Source: Clostridioides difficile ATCC 9689 = DSM 1296 | GTDB lineage: Bacteria > Bacillota > Clostridia > Peptostreptococcales > Peptostreptococcaceae | DNA length: 64,000 nt | Assembly (NCBI RefSeq): GCF_001077535.1 | Contig: NZ_CP011968.1 | Coordinates: 1,860,001-1,924,000, forward strand | Reading direction: 5' to 3' | Shown here: piece after piece, positions 9,234 through 17,896 of the stretch | Numbering within the stretch: the stretch's first letter is position 1 | How the letters are laid out: every line of letters starts with the position of its first letter | Made by a program: the position numbers and the translations under genes | The notes under the pieces: generated by a model | Seen by the model: only the letters and a program-made list of their open reading frames with translations | What the model was told of the DNA's origin: nothing | The model's database searches: none

Positions 9234-9782
9234 ATAGAGAAAACAGGTGTAATTTTGGCAGGGGGAAGAAATTCTAGAATGGGTAGAGATAAAGCCTTTT
9301 TAGAGTTACATGATAAGCTTTTTATTGAAATTGCAATAGAAGCATTTAAAAACTTTGATGAGTTGATAATAATATCTAATAATGAAGAATTATATTCTAA
9401 ATACGATATTAAAGTTTATAATGATATAGTAAAAGATGTTGGTCCAATTGGAGGAATATATACTGCTCTTGAATATGCAAAGTATGATATAGTTACAATT
9501 GCATGTGATATGCCATATCTAAATAATCAAATAGTCGAAAGAATAGCTAATAAAATGAATGATAAAAGTGTGATTTCAGTGACAAATGGAAAGTTACAAC
9601 CATTGTGTTCTGGATATAAAAAGAGTATAATAAATAAAGTATCTTTATGTATAAGGGAAAATGATTTAAAGCTCAGAAGCTTTATAGATAAAATAGATAA
9701 AAGTTATATATACTTTGATGAAGAAGATTTATTTTTAAATGTAAACACTGTTGATGAGTATGAAAAATTAACTAAAGTTTAA
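9234..9782 (+). CDS. mobA: Molybdenum cofactor guanylyltransferase MobA, apparent non-ATG start
   Basis: MobA attaches GMP to molybdopterin to make the bis-MGD cofactor. The nucleotide-binding signature GVILAGGRNSRMGRDKAFLEL sits at the very N-terminus, followed by DVGPIGGIYTAL and VTIACDMPYL. The start is unusual. GGAGGAGG at 9218-9225 is followed in frame only by ATT (9228) and ATA (9234); there is no in-frame ATG, GTG or TTG. ATA at 9234 is 8 bases from the ribosome binding site and gives MEKTGVILAGG, the natural N-terminus of the family. ATG 9174 is inside the terminator hairpin. With that start it has 182 residues. Confidence 0.92.
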   Translation: MEKTGVILAGGRNSRMGRDKAFLELHDKLFIEIAIEAFKNFDELIIISNNEELYSKYDIKVYNDIVKDVGPIGGIYTALEYAKYDIVTIACDMPYLNNQIVERIANKMNDKSVISVTNGKLQPLCSGYKKSIINKVSLCIRENDLKLRSFIDKIDKSYIYFDEEDLFLNVNTVDEYEKLTKV

Positions 9783-9829
9783 TTAGCTATGGTTGTAAAA
9801 TAGAGTAGGATTTATATGGAGGAGAGTTT

Positions 9830-10201
9830 ATGAATTTACTTAAATGCGATTCTTGGGCAGTAATATTAAATAATAGCGATAAAGAAAGTAAAGCATATAA
9901 AATATTAGATGAACTTAAAAGGAATATGTACAAAGTTGTTGCTATAGATGAAGAGAAAAAACCTATTGAAGGAATAGATGTGTATGAATGTTTAAAAGAT
10001 GTTCCACACAATATTGATGTTGTAGCTATTATTGATAAACAATCTAAGATGGATGTGATTTTAGAAGAAGTAGAGCTTTTGGATATACAAAATATGTGGT
10101 TTGAAAAAGGAAGCTTTAGTGAAATGATGATTAAAAAGACTAAAGATTTAAAATTAAATATAGAATATAATTTAAGTTTATATGATGAGTTGACTAGATA
10201 A
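9830..10201 (+). CDS. CoA-binding domain protein (YccU-like)
   Basis: A 123-residue single-domain protein resembling the CoA_binding_2 Rossmann family. It has the pattern SWAVILNNSDKESKAYKILDELKRN..YKVVAIDEEKKPIEG, then VYECLKDVPHNIDVVAII and NMWFEKGSFSE. The biochemical role of these stand-alone domains is unknown. ATG at 9830 follows GGAGAG. It lies close behind mobA and may be co-transcribed. Confidence 0.75.
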   Translation: MNLLKCDSWAVILNNSDKESKAYKILDELKRNMYKVVAIDEEKKPIEGIDVYECLKDVPHNIDVVAIIDKQSKMDVILEEVELLDIQNMWFEKGSFSEMMIKKTKDLKLNIEYNLSLYDELTR

Positions 10202-10261
10202 AATTATATTTCTTAATAATAAAAATATAATTAGTTAATAAAACATATTATTTTATAGTAT

Positions 10262-10293
10262 AGATTGGTTAATAAAAGTACAGATTGGTTAAT
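10262..10293. repeat. Short tandem direct repeat upstream of ybjQ-like gene
   Basis: AGATTGGTTAAT occurs twice with a 20-base period (10262-10273 and 10282-10293), and a related GTTAATAAAACA lies just upstream. It could be a regulator site, or simple AT-rich duplication. Confidence 0.3.
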
Positions 10294-10379
10294 GAAACAT
10301 TAAATTACAATATTTGTTAAAAAAATTGTGAGTTACATGATATAATGTATTAAATAGGATACTAAGGAGTTGATATATT

Positions 10380-10718
10380 ATGTTAATAGTAACTACAGAA
10401 AAAGTAGAAGGTAAAAAGATATCAAAGGTTTTAGGATTAGTGAGAGGAAGTACAATAAGAGCAAAACATGTTGGAAAAGATATAGGAGCAAGTTTTAAGA
10501 ATCTTGTTGGAGGAGAACTTACTGGATATAATGAAATGCTCACTGAAGCAAGACAAATTGCCATAGGTAGAATGGTTGAAGATGCAAAAGCTAAAGGTGC
10601 AAACGCAGTAATAGCATTTAGACTGTCTTCAGCTTCAGTTATGCAAGGAGCAGCAGAAATGCTTGCTTATGGAACAGCAGTTGTTTTAGAAGATGATAAT
10701 AGTATTCTTGAAAAATAA
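10380..10718 (+). CDS. YbjQ/UPF0145 family protein
   Basis: A 112-residue protein of the YbjQ (UPF0145, 'heavy-metal-binding domain') family. Seen are VLGLVRGSTIRAKHVGKDI, YNEMLTEARQIAIGRMVEDAKAKGANAV and a C-terminal AYGTAVVLE strand. Family proteins form pentameric rings and have no firmly established role. ATG at 10380 follows AAGGAG. A terminator follows directly. Confidence 0.88.
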   Translation: MLIVTTEKVEGKKISKVLGLVRGSTIRAKHVGKDIGASFKNLVGGELTGYNEMLTEARQIAIGRMVEDAKAKGANAVIAFRLSSASVMQGAAEMLAYGTAVVLEDDNSILEK

Positions 10719-10735
10719 AATATAAATAGTTAAAA

Positions 10736-10773
10736 AGAGGCATCTTTTAAAAATTTTATGGATGCCTTTTTTT
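10736..10773 (+). terminator. Terminator after ybjQ-like gene
   Basis: GAGGCATC / GATGCCTTTTTTT hairpin with a 16-base AT loop. Confidence 0.8.
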
Positions 10774-11184
10774 ATTTGAAAAAACTAATTTGAGAAGAAA
10801 TTTTAACTATTATGACAATAAAATTAGGGTGATATTATATAAATAAGTAAAATTATATTATATAATGTATGGTATAGACTTTAAAAATTTTATTTGTAGA
10901 GAAAAATATGGACAATGTTATAATAATTATAGAAATTAAAAGTACTTACATTCATTATGTATGTGACATGTATAATTAGTTTTATATTTAATACAGTTTT
11001 GAAGTAATATCTTCATTTTGAGAACGTTGGAATAATAAAAAATGTATGTATTATAGGTGATATAAATAAAAAATAAATATAATATGTTATATTGCTGATA
11101 GAAAAGAGAATAAAAGAAAATAGGTTTTATTAAAAGAGATTTTTATTTATAGGACTTAATCGATGTATAGAGGGGTGAGAACAT
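10774..11184. other. Gene-free AT-rich interval
   Basis: About 410 bases before the moaB-moaA-moaC operon. I see no reading frame with a ribosome binding site and nothing matching the molybdenum cofactor RNA motif. The promoter is probably within it. Confidence 0.4.
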
Positions 11185-11688
11185 ATGTTTAATGTTGCAA
11201 TTATAACACTTAGTGATAAAGGATATGAAGGAAAAAGAGAAGATATAACAGGAAAAAAGTTAACTGAATTTGTTGAAAATACAGGAGCTTATAAAGTTAC
11301 TGAATATGTACTTATAAAAGATGATAAGGAAATGCTAAAGGAAAATATTATAAGACTTTGTAATAGTAATAAAATAGATTTAATTCTTACAAATGGAGGT
11401 ACTGGTTTTTCAAAAAGAGATATAACCCCAGAAGCAACTAAGGAAGTGTTGGAAAAAGAAATACCAGGTCTGAGCGAATATATGAGAATGAAATCCACAG
11501 AAATTACTAAAAAGGCCATACTAAGTAGGGGTGTGAGTGGAATAAGAAATAATTCTATAATAATAAATTTACCTGGAAGTCCTAAAGGTGCAGTTGAAAA
11601 TCTAAGTTTTATAATTGATGTTTTAGACCATGGCATAGAAGTTTTAAGAGGAGAAGCTACAGAATGTGCCACTAAAAAAAGTGAATAG
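11185..11688 (+). CDS. moaB: MogA/MoaB family molybdenum cofactor protein
   Basis: A 167-residue molybdopterin-binding fold protein. Family motifs are LILTNGGTGFSKRDITPEAT and INLPGSPKGAVENLSFI. Proteins of this type adenylylate molybdopterin before metal insertion. The ATG follows GAGGGGTGAGA. It is the first of four genes, with moaA, moaC and a MOSC gene downstream at gaps of 46, 3 and 35 bases. Confidence 0.93.
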   Translation: MFNVAIITLSDKGYEGKREDITGKKLTEFVENTGAYKVTEYVLIKDDKEMLKENIIRLCNSNKIDLILTNGGTGFSKRDITPEATKEVLEKEIPGLSEYMRMKSTEITKKAILSRGVSGIRNNSIIINLPGSPKGAVENLSFIIDVLDHGIEVLRGEATECATKKSE

Positions 11689-11734
11689 TATATAATCTAG
11701 ATAGATAAAAAATAGACAAAGAGGTAGATAAAGT

Positions 11735-12694
11735 ATGATTGATAAGTATGGAAGAAAAATAGACTACCTTCGTATTTCACTTACAGATAAGTGTAATTTA
11801 AGGTGTGTCTATTGTATGCCACCAGATGTAAAATTTGATAAAAATTATATAAATGAAAATCTAAGCTTTGAAGACTACAAGTTTATTATAAAGGCTATGG
11901 CTGAACAAGGTATAACAAAAATTAGATTTACTGGAGGAGAACCTCTTTTATATCCTAAATTAAATGAGCTTATAAAATTTACAAAAGAAGAATGTGGAAT
12001 AAATAACATAGGAATGACCACTAATGCTATTGGGCTTTCTGATAGAATCTTTGAGCTTGAAAAATGTGGCTTAAATAAAGTTAATATAAGTTTAGATTCT
12101 TTGAAGGAATATAAGTATAAATCCGTAACAAGAGGAGGAAACTTAAAAGATGTCTTAAAATCGATTGAATCTTGTTTAAACTTAGGTATAAAAGTAAAGT
12201 TAAATTGCGTTGCTATAAGTGGGTTTAATGATGATGAGCTTAAAGATTTTATGTTTTTAACAGTTAAATCACCAATTGATGTAAGATTTATAGAGCTTAT
12301 GCCATTAGGTGAGGCTAATAGAGTTTATAAGAAGGGTTATTTTAATGTAAAAGAAATGATTGAAAAAATATATGGTTTATATAAAGTCAAAAATGATGAA
12401 AAAAGTACAGCAGAATATTATATGTTTAAAGGAGCTAAAGGAAGAATAGGAATTATAACTCCATTAAGCTGTTCATTTTGTAACACTTGTAATCGTATTA
12501 GACTTACTTCTAGTGGTGCAATAAAATTATGTCTACATTCAAAAGAAGAAATAGATATAAAACCATTTTTACATAAACCATTGTTATTTAGAGAATCTAT
12601 GAAAGATATAATAAAACAAAAACCAGAAAAACATCATTTACTAGAAAATAAATGTAGTGATACAAATAGGCGTATGTATGAAATTGGAGGATAA
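11735..12694 (+). CDS. moaA: GTP 3',8-cyclase MoaA
   Basis: Radical SAM enzyme for the first step of molybdenum cofactor synthesis. The N-terminal cluster CNLRCVYC (CX3CX2C) is in the exact family context LRISLTDKCNLRCVYCMP, and the second C-terminal cluster (CSFCNTCNRIRLTSSG...C) is present. The 319-residue length is normal. The family usually ends in a GG tail; this protein ends in EIGG, as expected. Confidence 0.97.
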   Translation: MIDKYGRKIDYLRISLTDKCNLRCVYCMPPDVKFDKNYINENLSFEDYKFIIKAMAEQGITKIRFTGGEPLLYPKLNELIKFTKEECGINNIGMTTNAIGLSDRIFELEKCGLNKVNISLDSLKEYKYKSVTRGGNLKDVLKSIESCLNLGIKVKLNCVAISGFNDDELKDFMFLTVKSPIDVRFIELMPLGEANRVYKKGYFNVKEMIEKIYGLYKVKNDEKSTAEYYMFKGAKGRIGIITPLSCSFCNTCNRIRLTSSGAIKLCLHSKEEIDIKPFLHKPLLFRESMKDIIKQKPEKHHLLENKCSDTNRRMYEIGG

Positions 12695-12697
12695 GTA

Positions 12698-13168
12698 ATG
12701 TTAACACATATAAATGAAAAAGGGTATGCCAAGATGGTGGACATAAGTGAAAAAGATGATACTAAAAGAACGGCCGTAGCTACAGCTACAATTACTCTTA
12801 GTAAGGAAGCATTAGAAAAAGTAAAAAATGGTCAGATAAAAAAAGGAGACGTATTGTCTGTAGCTCAAGTTGCAGGTATAATGGGAGCTAAAAATACATC
12901 TTCAAACATACCAATGTGCCATCAGATTAAATTAGTTGGATGTGATTTAGAATTTGATGTAGATGATTCTATGTCTGCTATTAAGATATACGCAACCTGT
13001 AAATCTCTTGGGAAAACTGGAGTAGAAATGGAAGCTTTAAATGCATGTTCTTTAGCAGCACTTACAATTTATGATATGTGTAAAGCAGTTGATAAAAAAA
13101 TGGTTATAAGTAATATCCATCTTGTAGAGAAGACTGGTGGAAAATCAGGAGATTTTAAGTTCGAGTAA
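12698..13168 (+). CDS. moaC: Cyclic pyranopterin monophosphate synthase MoaC
   Basis: Works directly after MoaA to form cyclic pyranopterin phosphate. The segments NIPMCHQI and TGVEMEALNACSLAALTIYDMCKAVDK are diagnostic. The 156-residue length is normal. The gene starts 3 bases after the moaA stop. Confidence 0.97.
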   Translation: MLTHINEKGYAKMVDISEKDDTKRTAVATATITLSKEALEKVKNGQIKKGDVLSVAQVAGIMGAKNTSSNIPMCHQIKLVGCDLEFDVDDSMSAIKIYATCKSLGKTGVEMEALNACSLAALTIYDMCKAVDKKMVISNIHLVEKTGGKSGDFKFE

Positions 13169-13203
13169 ATTAATAATATATTGGGTTAAAATTTGGAGGA
13201 AAT

Positions 13204-13635
13204 ATGGCGAAGGTAGTGTCAATAAATATAAGTGAGAAAAAAGGTGTAATTAAAGTTCCTGTACAATGTGCAGAGCTAAAAATAAATCATGGGATAGTTG
13301 GAGATGCACATGCAGGAAACTGGCATCGTCAGATAAGCTTACTTGGAAAAGAAAGCATAGATAAAATGAAAATGAAAGGCTTTGACCAATTAAAATATGG
13401 AGATTTTGCTGAAAATGTAACTACAGAAGGGATAGAAGTTTTTTCCCTGCCTGTTGGTACAAAGTTAAGAATAGGGCAATGTGAAGTTGAAGTAACTCAA
13501 ATAGGGAAAAAATGTCACAATGGATGTGAAATTAAGAAATTGACAGGTGACTGTGTGATGCCACGAGAAGGAATTTTTGTAAAGGTTCTAAAAGAAGGAA
13601 TTATAAATGTGAATGATTCAATAGATGTAATCTAA
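13204..13635 (+). CDS. MOSC-domain protein
   Basis: A 143-residue stand-alone MOSC domain. Seen are the N-terminal VVSINISEKKG, GDAHAGNWHRQISLL, GDFAENVTTEG and the conserved cysteine region KKCHNGCEIKKLTGDCVMPREGIF. MOSC domains bind molybdenum cofactor or act as sulfur carriers in its maturation, and the place at the end of the moa operon supports a cofactor role. ATG at 13204 follows GGAGGA. Confidence 0.92.
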   Translation: MAKVVSINISEKKGVIKVPVQCAELKINHGIVGDAHAGNWHRQISLLGKESIDKMKMKGFDQLKYGDFAENVTTEGIEVFSLPVGTKLRIGQCEVEVTQIGKKCHNGCEIKKLTGDCVMPREGIFVKVLKEGIINVNDSIDVI

Positions 13636-13752
13636 TGAAGTGACTATTAAAATATAATTATAAGTAAATACTATTAAGATTTAAATATATATTTTAAGAG
13701 AGAATTAATTTTAATAAAATATTTTAGTTATAAATTGGAATATTGGTTATAT

Positions 13753-13788
13753 AAAGCTATGAATGTAAAATCATAGCTTTTTGTTTTT
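13753..13788 (+). terminator. Terminator of the moa operon
   Basis: AAAGCTATGA / TCATAGCTTT hairpin followed by TTGTTTTT. Confidence 0.85.
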
Positions 13789-14005
13789 GAATTTTAAAAT
13801 ATAATATTTTATTTATATGTATTAAATTATATTTTATATAAAATCAATTGTTTAAATATATATTATTTATACTGTAAATTTATAGATAATAAAGTATAAA
13901 AAAAATATATTTTGATGAAATTTAAAAAAATACATTATATAAATATAGTAATAGTATGAAAATTTACATATAAAATTAAAAAATGCAAGTAATTGACTTT
14001 TTAAG

Positions 14006-14034
14006 TTGACAAAATATTGCATATATATTATGAT
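14006..14034 (+). promoter_or_regulatory. Sigma-A promoter of the T-box operon
   Basis: TTGACA at 14006-14011 and TATGAT at 14029-14034 with 17-base spacing, about 45 bases before the first conserved T-box leader element. The interval 13789-14005 before it is AT-rich and featureless. Confidence 0.7.
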
Positions 14035-14079
14035 ATAAATCATAAATTAACTACAAATCAATATTATATATTCGTAGAA

Positions 14080-14300
14080 GAAGAAAGTAGCATAAAGGAA
14101 TTTTACAGAGAGTTAGATTTGGCTGAGAACTAATATTGGAATTTATGTGAAAAGGACTTTGGAGAATACTATTGTAATTATGTTAGAATAGTGGTTTAAT
14201 TCGCCTTAAGAAAATGAGTGAGTAAAATTAATTTTTACTAATAAGAGTGGTAACACGGATTTATATTCGTCTCTTGGATTTTTCCAAGAGGCGTTTTTTA
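14080..14300 (+). promoter_or_regulatory. T-box leader (tRNA-sensing riboswitch)
   Basis: The order of elements is that of a T-box: AAGAAAGTAGC at 14081-14091, CAGAGAG at 14106-14112, GGCTGAGAAC at 14120-14129, a specifier region GGAGAATACTATTG at 14161-14174, the T-box AAGAGTGGTAACACGG at 14243-14258, and a terminator (CGTCTCTTGGA / TCCAAGAGGCG plus T run) at 14268-14299. The best specifier reading is UAC (Tyr) at 14167-14169, though ACU or AUA cannot be excluded by eye. The UGGU bulge calls for a tRNA with discriminator A. Uncharged tRNA should allow read-through into the permease/hydantoinase operon. Confidence 0.9.
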
Positions 14301-14439
14301 TTATAAACTTATTTCAGAAAATTTAAAACTATATATTAAATGAAAATTATAAAAATATGATAGTTAATAAATTTATAAATTAGAAAATTGTAAAATATGC
14401 TAAGGTCAGTAGTTTTACGATTTAAATGGAGGGATGAAA

Positions 14440-15729
14440 ATGGAAGAAGAAAAAATTAACTATGCTCTGGAACAGATTCCAGAGAATCAAAAACGTGGTT
14501 GGGTAGCTATGTTTTCAGTTTTAGTAGCAATAGGTGTGGATTTATCATCTGTTATTTTAGGCGCTGAGTTGGCACAGAGTATGCCAATGAAACAAGCAAT
14601 ATTGTCAGTAATTGTTGGTTCATTTTTTTCTGCAATTTTGTATACTACATGCTCTTTGGTTGGTTCATCTACAAGTTTATCTACATCTATGATAACAAAG
14701 TATGTATTTGGAGAAGCTGGAGCAAAAATATTTTCTCTAGTTATAGGGGTTTCTCTATTAGGTTGGTTTGGAGTTCAAGTAGGTTTCTTTGCTCAAAATG
14801 CACAGATAATAATAAAAGATATATTTAATTTAGATGTAAGTATGCAGATTTTAAGCCTAATAGGTGGTCTCTTGATGATGAGTACTGCAATTTATGGATA
14901 TAAGGCAATGGAGAAGTTGAGTGTGTATTCAGTACCATTTTTATTAGTTCTTATGATGCTAACTATATTCTTAGCTTTTAGAGCAAATGGAATTTCAGTT
15001 GATGATAATATGAAATCTACTATGACATTTGCAGGTGGAGTTTCTCTGTCAATGAGTATAATAATAGTTGGTGCAATTGTATCTCCTGATATAAGTCGTT
15101 GGGCTAAAAGTAGAAGAGACTGTGCTCTTTCAAGCTTTTTGGGAATACAATTTGGAAATGCTTTTATGATAATAGTTTCGATAGTATTAGTAAAATGTAT
15201 GGGAACTTCAGATATTATGAGAATTTTTATTACATTAGGAATTGCTATACCAGGTATAATAGTACTTACATTAGCACAATGGACTACAAATACAAGTAAT
15301 GTATATTCAGCATCATTAAGTATAGCTCTTGTACTTAAGAAGGCTCCTGAGAAAGTATTAACTATAGTCCTTGGTATTATAGCAACATTATTGGCTGTAT
15401 TTGGAATATATGAAGGTTTTATAGGATTTTTAAATTTACTTGGAATTGTAATTGCACCTGTTGGTGGTGTATATACAGCAGAATATTACATAGTAAAGCA
15501 AGAACTTAAAGGCTTTGATAAAGGAGTATTATATAAACCAATAGTTAAACGTTCAATAGTGTCTTGGATAATTGGTATATTAATAACTTACCTTTCAACA
15601 TATGGATTTATAACTCTTACTACTATAGCACCTTTAGATGGTTTTATAGCAGGGTTTGTAGTACAATCTATTATTGGAAAAGTGCTTTGTTCAACAAAAA
15701 ATAAGCAAGAAATAGACAAAGCAGTATAA
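14440..15729 (+). CDS. NCS1-family nucleobase/hydantoin permease
   Basis: A 429-residue, 12-TM carrier of the nucleobase-cation-symport-1 family (CodB, allantoin and hydantoin permeases). Seen are NQKRGWVAMFSVLVAIGVDLSS near the N-terminus, SPDISRWAKSRRD mid-protein and LAQWTTNTSNVYSASLS, all CodB-like. Start ATG 14440 is 6 bases from GGAGGG; the ATG at 14434 is too close. Its partners, a DUF917 protein and a hydantoinase, suggest a hydantoin-type or related cyclic amide substrate rather than cytosine. Confidence 0.9.
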   Translation: MEEEKINYALEQIPENQKRGWVAMFSVLVAIGVDLSSVILGAELAQSMPMKQAILSVIVGSFFSAILYTTCSLVGSSTSLSTSMITKYVFGEAGAKIFSLVIGVSLLGWFGVQVGFFAQNAQIIIKDIFNLDVSMQILSLIGGLLMMSTAIYGYKAMEKLSVYSVPFLLVLMMLTIFLAFRANGISVDDNMKSTMTFAGGVSLSMSIIIVGAIVSPDISRWAKSRRDCALSSFLGIQFGNAFMIIVSIVLVKCMGTSDIMRIFITLGIAIPGIIVLTLAQWTTNTSNVYSASLSIALVLKKAPEKVLTIVLGIIATLLAVFGIYEGFIGFLNLLGIVIAPVGGVYTAEYYIVKQELKGFDKGVLYKPIVKRSIVSWIIGILITYLSTYGFITLTTIAPLDGFIAGFVVQSIIGKVLCSTKNKQEIDKAV

Positions 15730-15782
15730 AGAAATTTGTTTATAAAGTATAAAATAAATTAGAAATATGAGGAGAAAGTAAC

Positions 15783-16862
15783 ATGAGATTTTTAACAGAA
15801 GAAAGTGTAGATAAAATAGCAGTTGGTGCAGCAGTGCTTGGAACTGGAGGTGGAGGTGACCCATATGTAGGTAAATTGGTTGCAAAACAAGCCATTAAAA
15901 AGTATGGTCCTGTAAAAGTAATAAGTTTAGATGAACTTGATGATGATGCTTTGGTAGTTCCAGTATCTGGTATGGGTTCTCCTGTAATTACAATAGAAAA
16001 ATTACTTTCAGAAGTTGAGTTAACTACCCCTTTAGAAATAATGGAGAAATTATTAAATAGAAAAGTGGATGTTATAATTCCTATAGAAATAGGAGGGATA
16101 AACTCACTTATGCCTATAGCAGTTGCTGCTAAAAAAGGACTTCCTATCTTAGATGCAGATTCTATGGGTAGAGCTTTCCCTGAAGCTCAAATGGTAACTT
16201 TTTATCTTGAAGGATATGAGGCATCTCCTGCCGTAATGTCTGATGAAAAAGGTAATTCTGCCATCCTTTATCCTGTGGATGGAATTTGGTCAGAAAGATT
16301 AGCTAGAACTTTAACTGTAGAAATGGGAGGAAGTTCTTCTATTAGTGACTATAATTTAAGTGGAGCTCAAGTTAAAAAAGCTGCTATAGGTAATACTCTT
16401 ACAATAGCTGAAACTATAGGAGGGTTTTTACTTGAAAATAAATCTGATTCAAAAGGTGCTGTTGAGAATATACTAAAAGAATTGCGTGGATACAAGTTAT
16501 TTGAAGGAAAAGTAATTGATATTAAGAGAGAGTTGAAAGGTGGATTTACTAGAGGACATGCCTTTTTTGCTGGGATTAATGAGTATGATGGAGAGTATTC
16601 TATATTATTCCAAAATGAGAATTTAATTGCCAAAAAAGGTGATACACCACTTTGTATTACACCAGATTTAATAGCAGTATTAGATTTAGAAACTGGATTT
16701 CCAATAACTACAGAGAGAATAAAATATGGCTCTCGTGTTATGGTAGTAGCTTTTCCTTGTAATGAAAAGTGGAGAACAGAAAAAGGAATTGAGACAGTTG
16801 GACCTGGATACTTTGGATATGATGTGGAATATAAAACAGTAGAAGAATTACAAGGAAAATAA
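15783..16862 (+). CDS. DUF917 family protein
   Basis: A 359-residue protein of the DUF917 family, some members of which are described as S-methyl-thiohydantoin desulfurases. It opens with the glycine-rich LGTGGGGDPYVGKL and has VPVSGMGSPVITIEKL and ILDADSMGRAFPEAQM. DUF917 genes are habitually found next to hydantoinase/oxoprolinase genes and NCS1 permeases, as here. ATG 15783 follows GAGGAGAAAG. The substrate is not known. Confidence 0.88.
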   Translation: MRFLTEESVDKIAVGAAVLGTGGGGDPYVGKLVAKQAIKKYGPVKVISLDELDDDALVVPVSGMGSPVITIEKLLSEVELTTPLEIMEKLLNRKVDVIIPIEIGGINSLMPIAVAAKKGLPILDADSMGRAFPEAQMVTFYLEGYEASPAVMSDEKGNSAILYPVDGIWSERLARTLTVEMGGSSSISDYNLSGAQVKKAAIGNTLTIAETIGGFLLENKSDSKGAVENILKELRGYKLFEGKVIDIKRELKGGFTRGHAFFAGINEYDGEYSILFQNENLIAKKGDTPLCITPDLIAVLDLETGFPITTERIKYGSRVMVVAFPCNEKWRTEKGIETVGPGYFGYDVEYKTVEELQGK

Positions 16863-16882
16863 AAGTTTAGGAGGAAATTTTG

Positions 16883-17248
16883 ATGTATCGTGTAGGAATT
16901 GACGTTGGAGGAACAAATACAGATGCTTGTATACTGGATGGGGAATTAAAAGTAATTCATTCAGTTAAGGTGGCAACTACAAAAGATGTTGAAACTGGTG
17001 TTTACAATGCCTTAAAAAAAGTTATAGATGAAAGTAAGATTGACCATTCATTAATAAAATATGCTATGCTTGGTACAACTCATTGTACAAATGCTATTGT
17101 AGAAAGAAAAAGACTTAATAATGTGGCTATGATAAGAATAGGAAAGCCAGCCACTACTGCCATTCTTCCATTTATAGATTGGCCAGAAGACTTAAGAGAA
17201 AAAATAGAATTAGATTCAATATTGGTATCTGGTGGATATGAGTTTGAT
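16883..17248 (+). CDS. Hydantoinase/oxoprolinase family protein, exon 1 (interrupted by IStron)
   Basis: N-terminal 122 codons of a hydantoinase A/oxoprolinase-type protein. The ASKHA nucleotide-binding start YRVGIDVGGTNTDACILDG, then LGTTHCTNAIVERK and SILVSGGYEFD are visible. The frame meets a stop at 17249 because a group I intron/IS605 element begins exactly there. Joining base 17248 (end of codon GAT) to 19092 (codon GGT) continues ...GGYEFD-GRKINKL, the order expected for the family. ATG 16883 follows AGGAGG. Without splicing, a 122-residue truncated protein would be made. Confidence 0.9.
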
Positions 17249-17715
17249 TAAAAAATAGCTACGCACACTCGTGACTTTAGTCATGAGTTAGTAGCTAAAA
17301 TAGTCAGCATATAGGGAAACCTATATGTAGAGATAGGATAGAACCTATCCAATACTACTTGAATTGCTGGAAACCCCTAAAGCTAACCAAACTAAAACAT
17401 AAGGATGAAATAAACCTAAGTGTGAAAGTTACGAAAGTAGAAAAAATTGGTTAGATGGTATAAGGTTAAACCCTAAGTACTTTAAAATGGGCAATCAGCA
17501 GGTAAGCTCCGAATAGGAGAAACTTCAACGACTATTCCTCTTGAGGGAAGTACACTACAAGCTATTGGTAGTGGAAGTGGGTAGACCTTAACGGATAATG
17601 CCGAAGGATAAGATATAGTCTGTGCTTACATGAAAGTGTAAGAAGTTCATAAGAGAACTGCATAGGTAGTAGCGAGCTTATGTGAACGACAACCTCAAAA
17701 ATGATAAAAGTTAAG
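17249..17715 (+). ncRNA. Group I intron ribozyme core of the IStron
   Basis: The P, Q, R and S consensus blocks appear in order: GAATTGCTGGAAACCCC at 17361, AATCAGCAGGTAAGC at 17493, AACTTCAACGACTA at 17521 and AAGATATAGTC at 17610. This is the catalytic core that would self-splice the element out of the hydantoinase mRNA. The 3' splice site is at the far end of the IS part (19091). Confidence 0.92.
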
Positions 17716-17896
17716 ACTTACGGTTCTTAAATATGTTATTTAAAATTAAATATAAAACCTTCTAAATAATTGTTTTAAATAATTACATTTGTTAATATTA
17801 TGATAGGTGGTTAATAAATTGTTCACCACAGCATTATATAATATATTAAAATCATTAAAAAGTGTATCAAAAAACAATTAAAGTGAGGTGATAGCA

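Noticed and set aside
11289..11672. 127-residue minus-strand frame opposite moaB
   Set aside because: It is the mirror of a clear moaB gene, with no family likeness or ribosome binding site.
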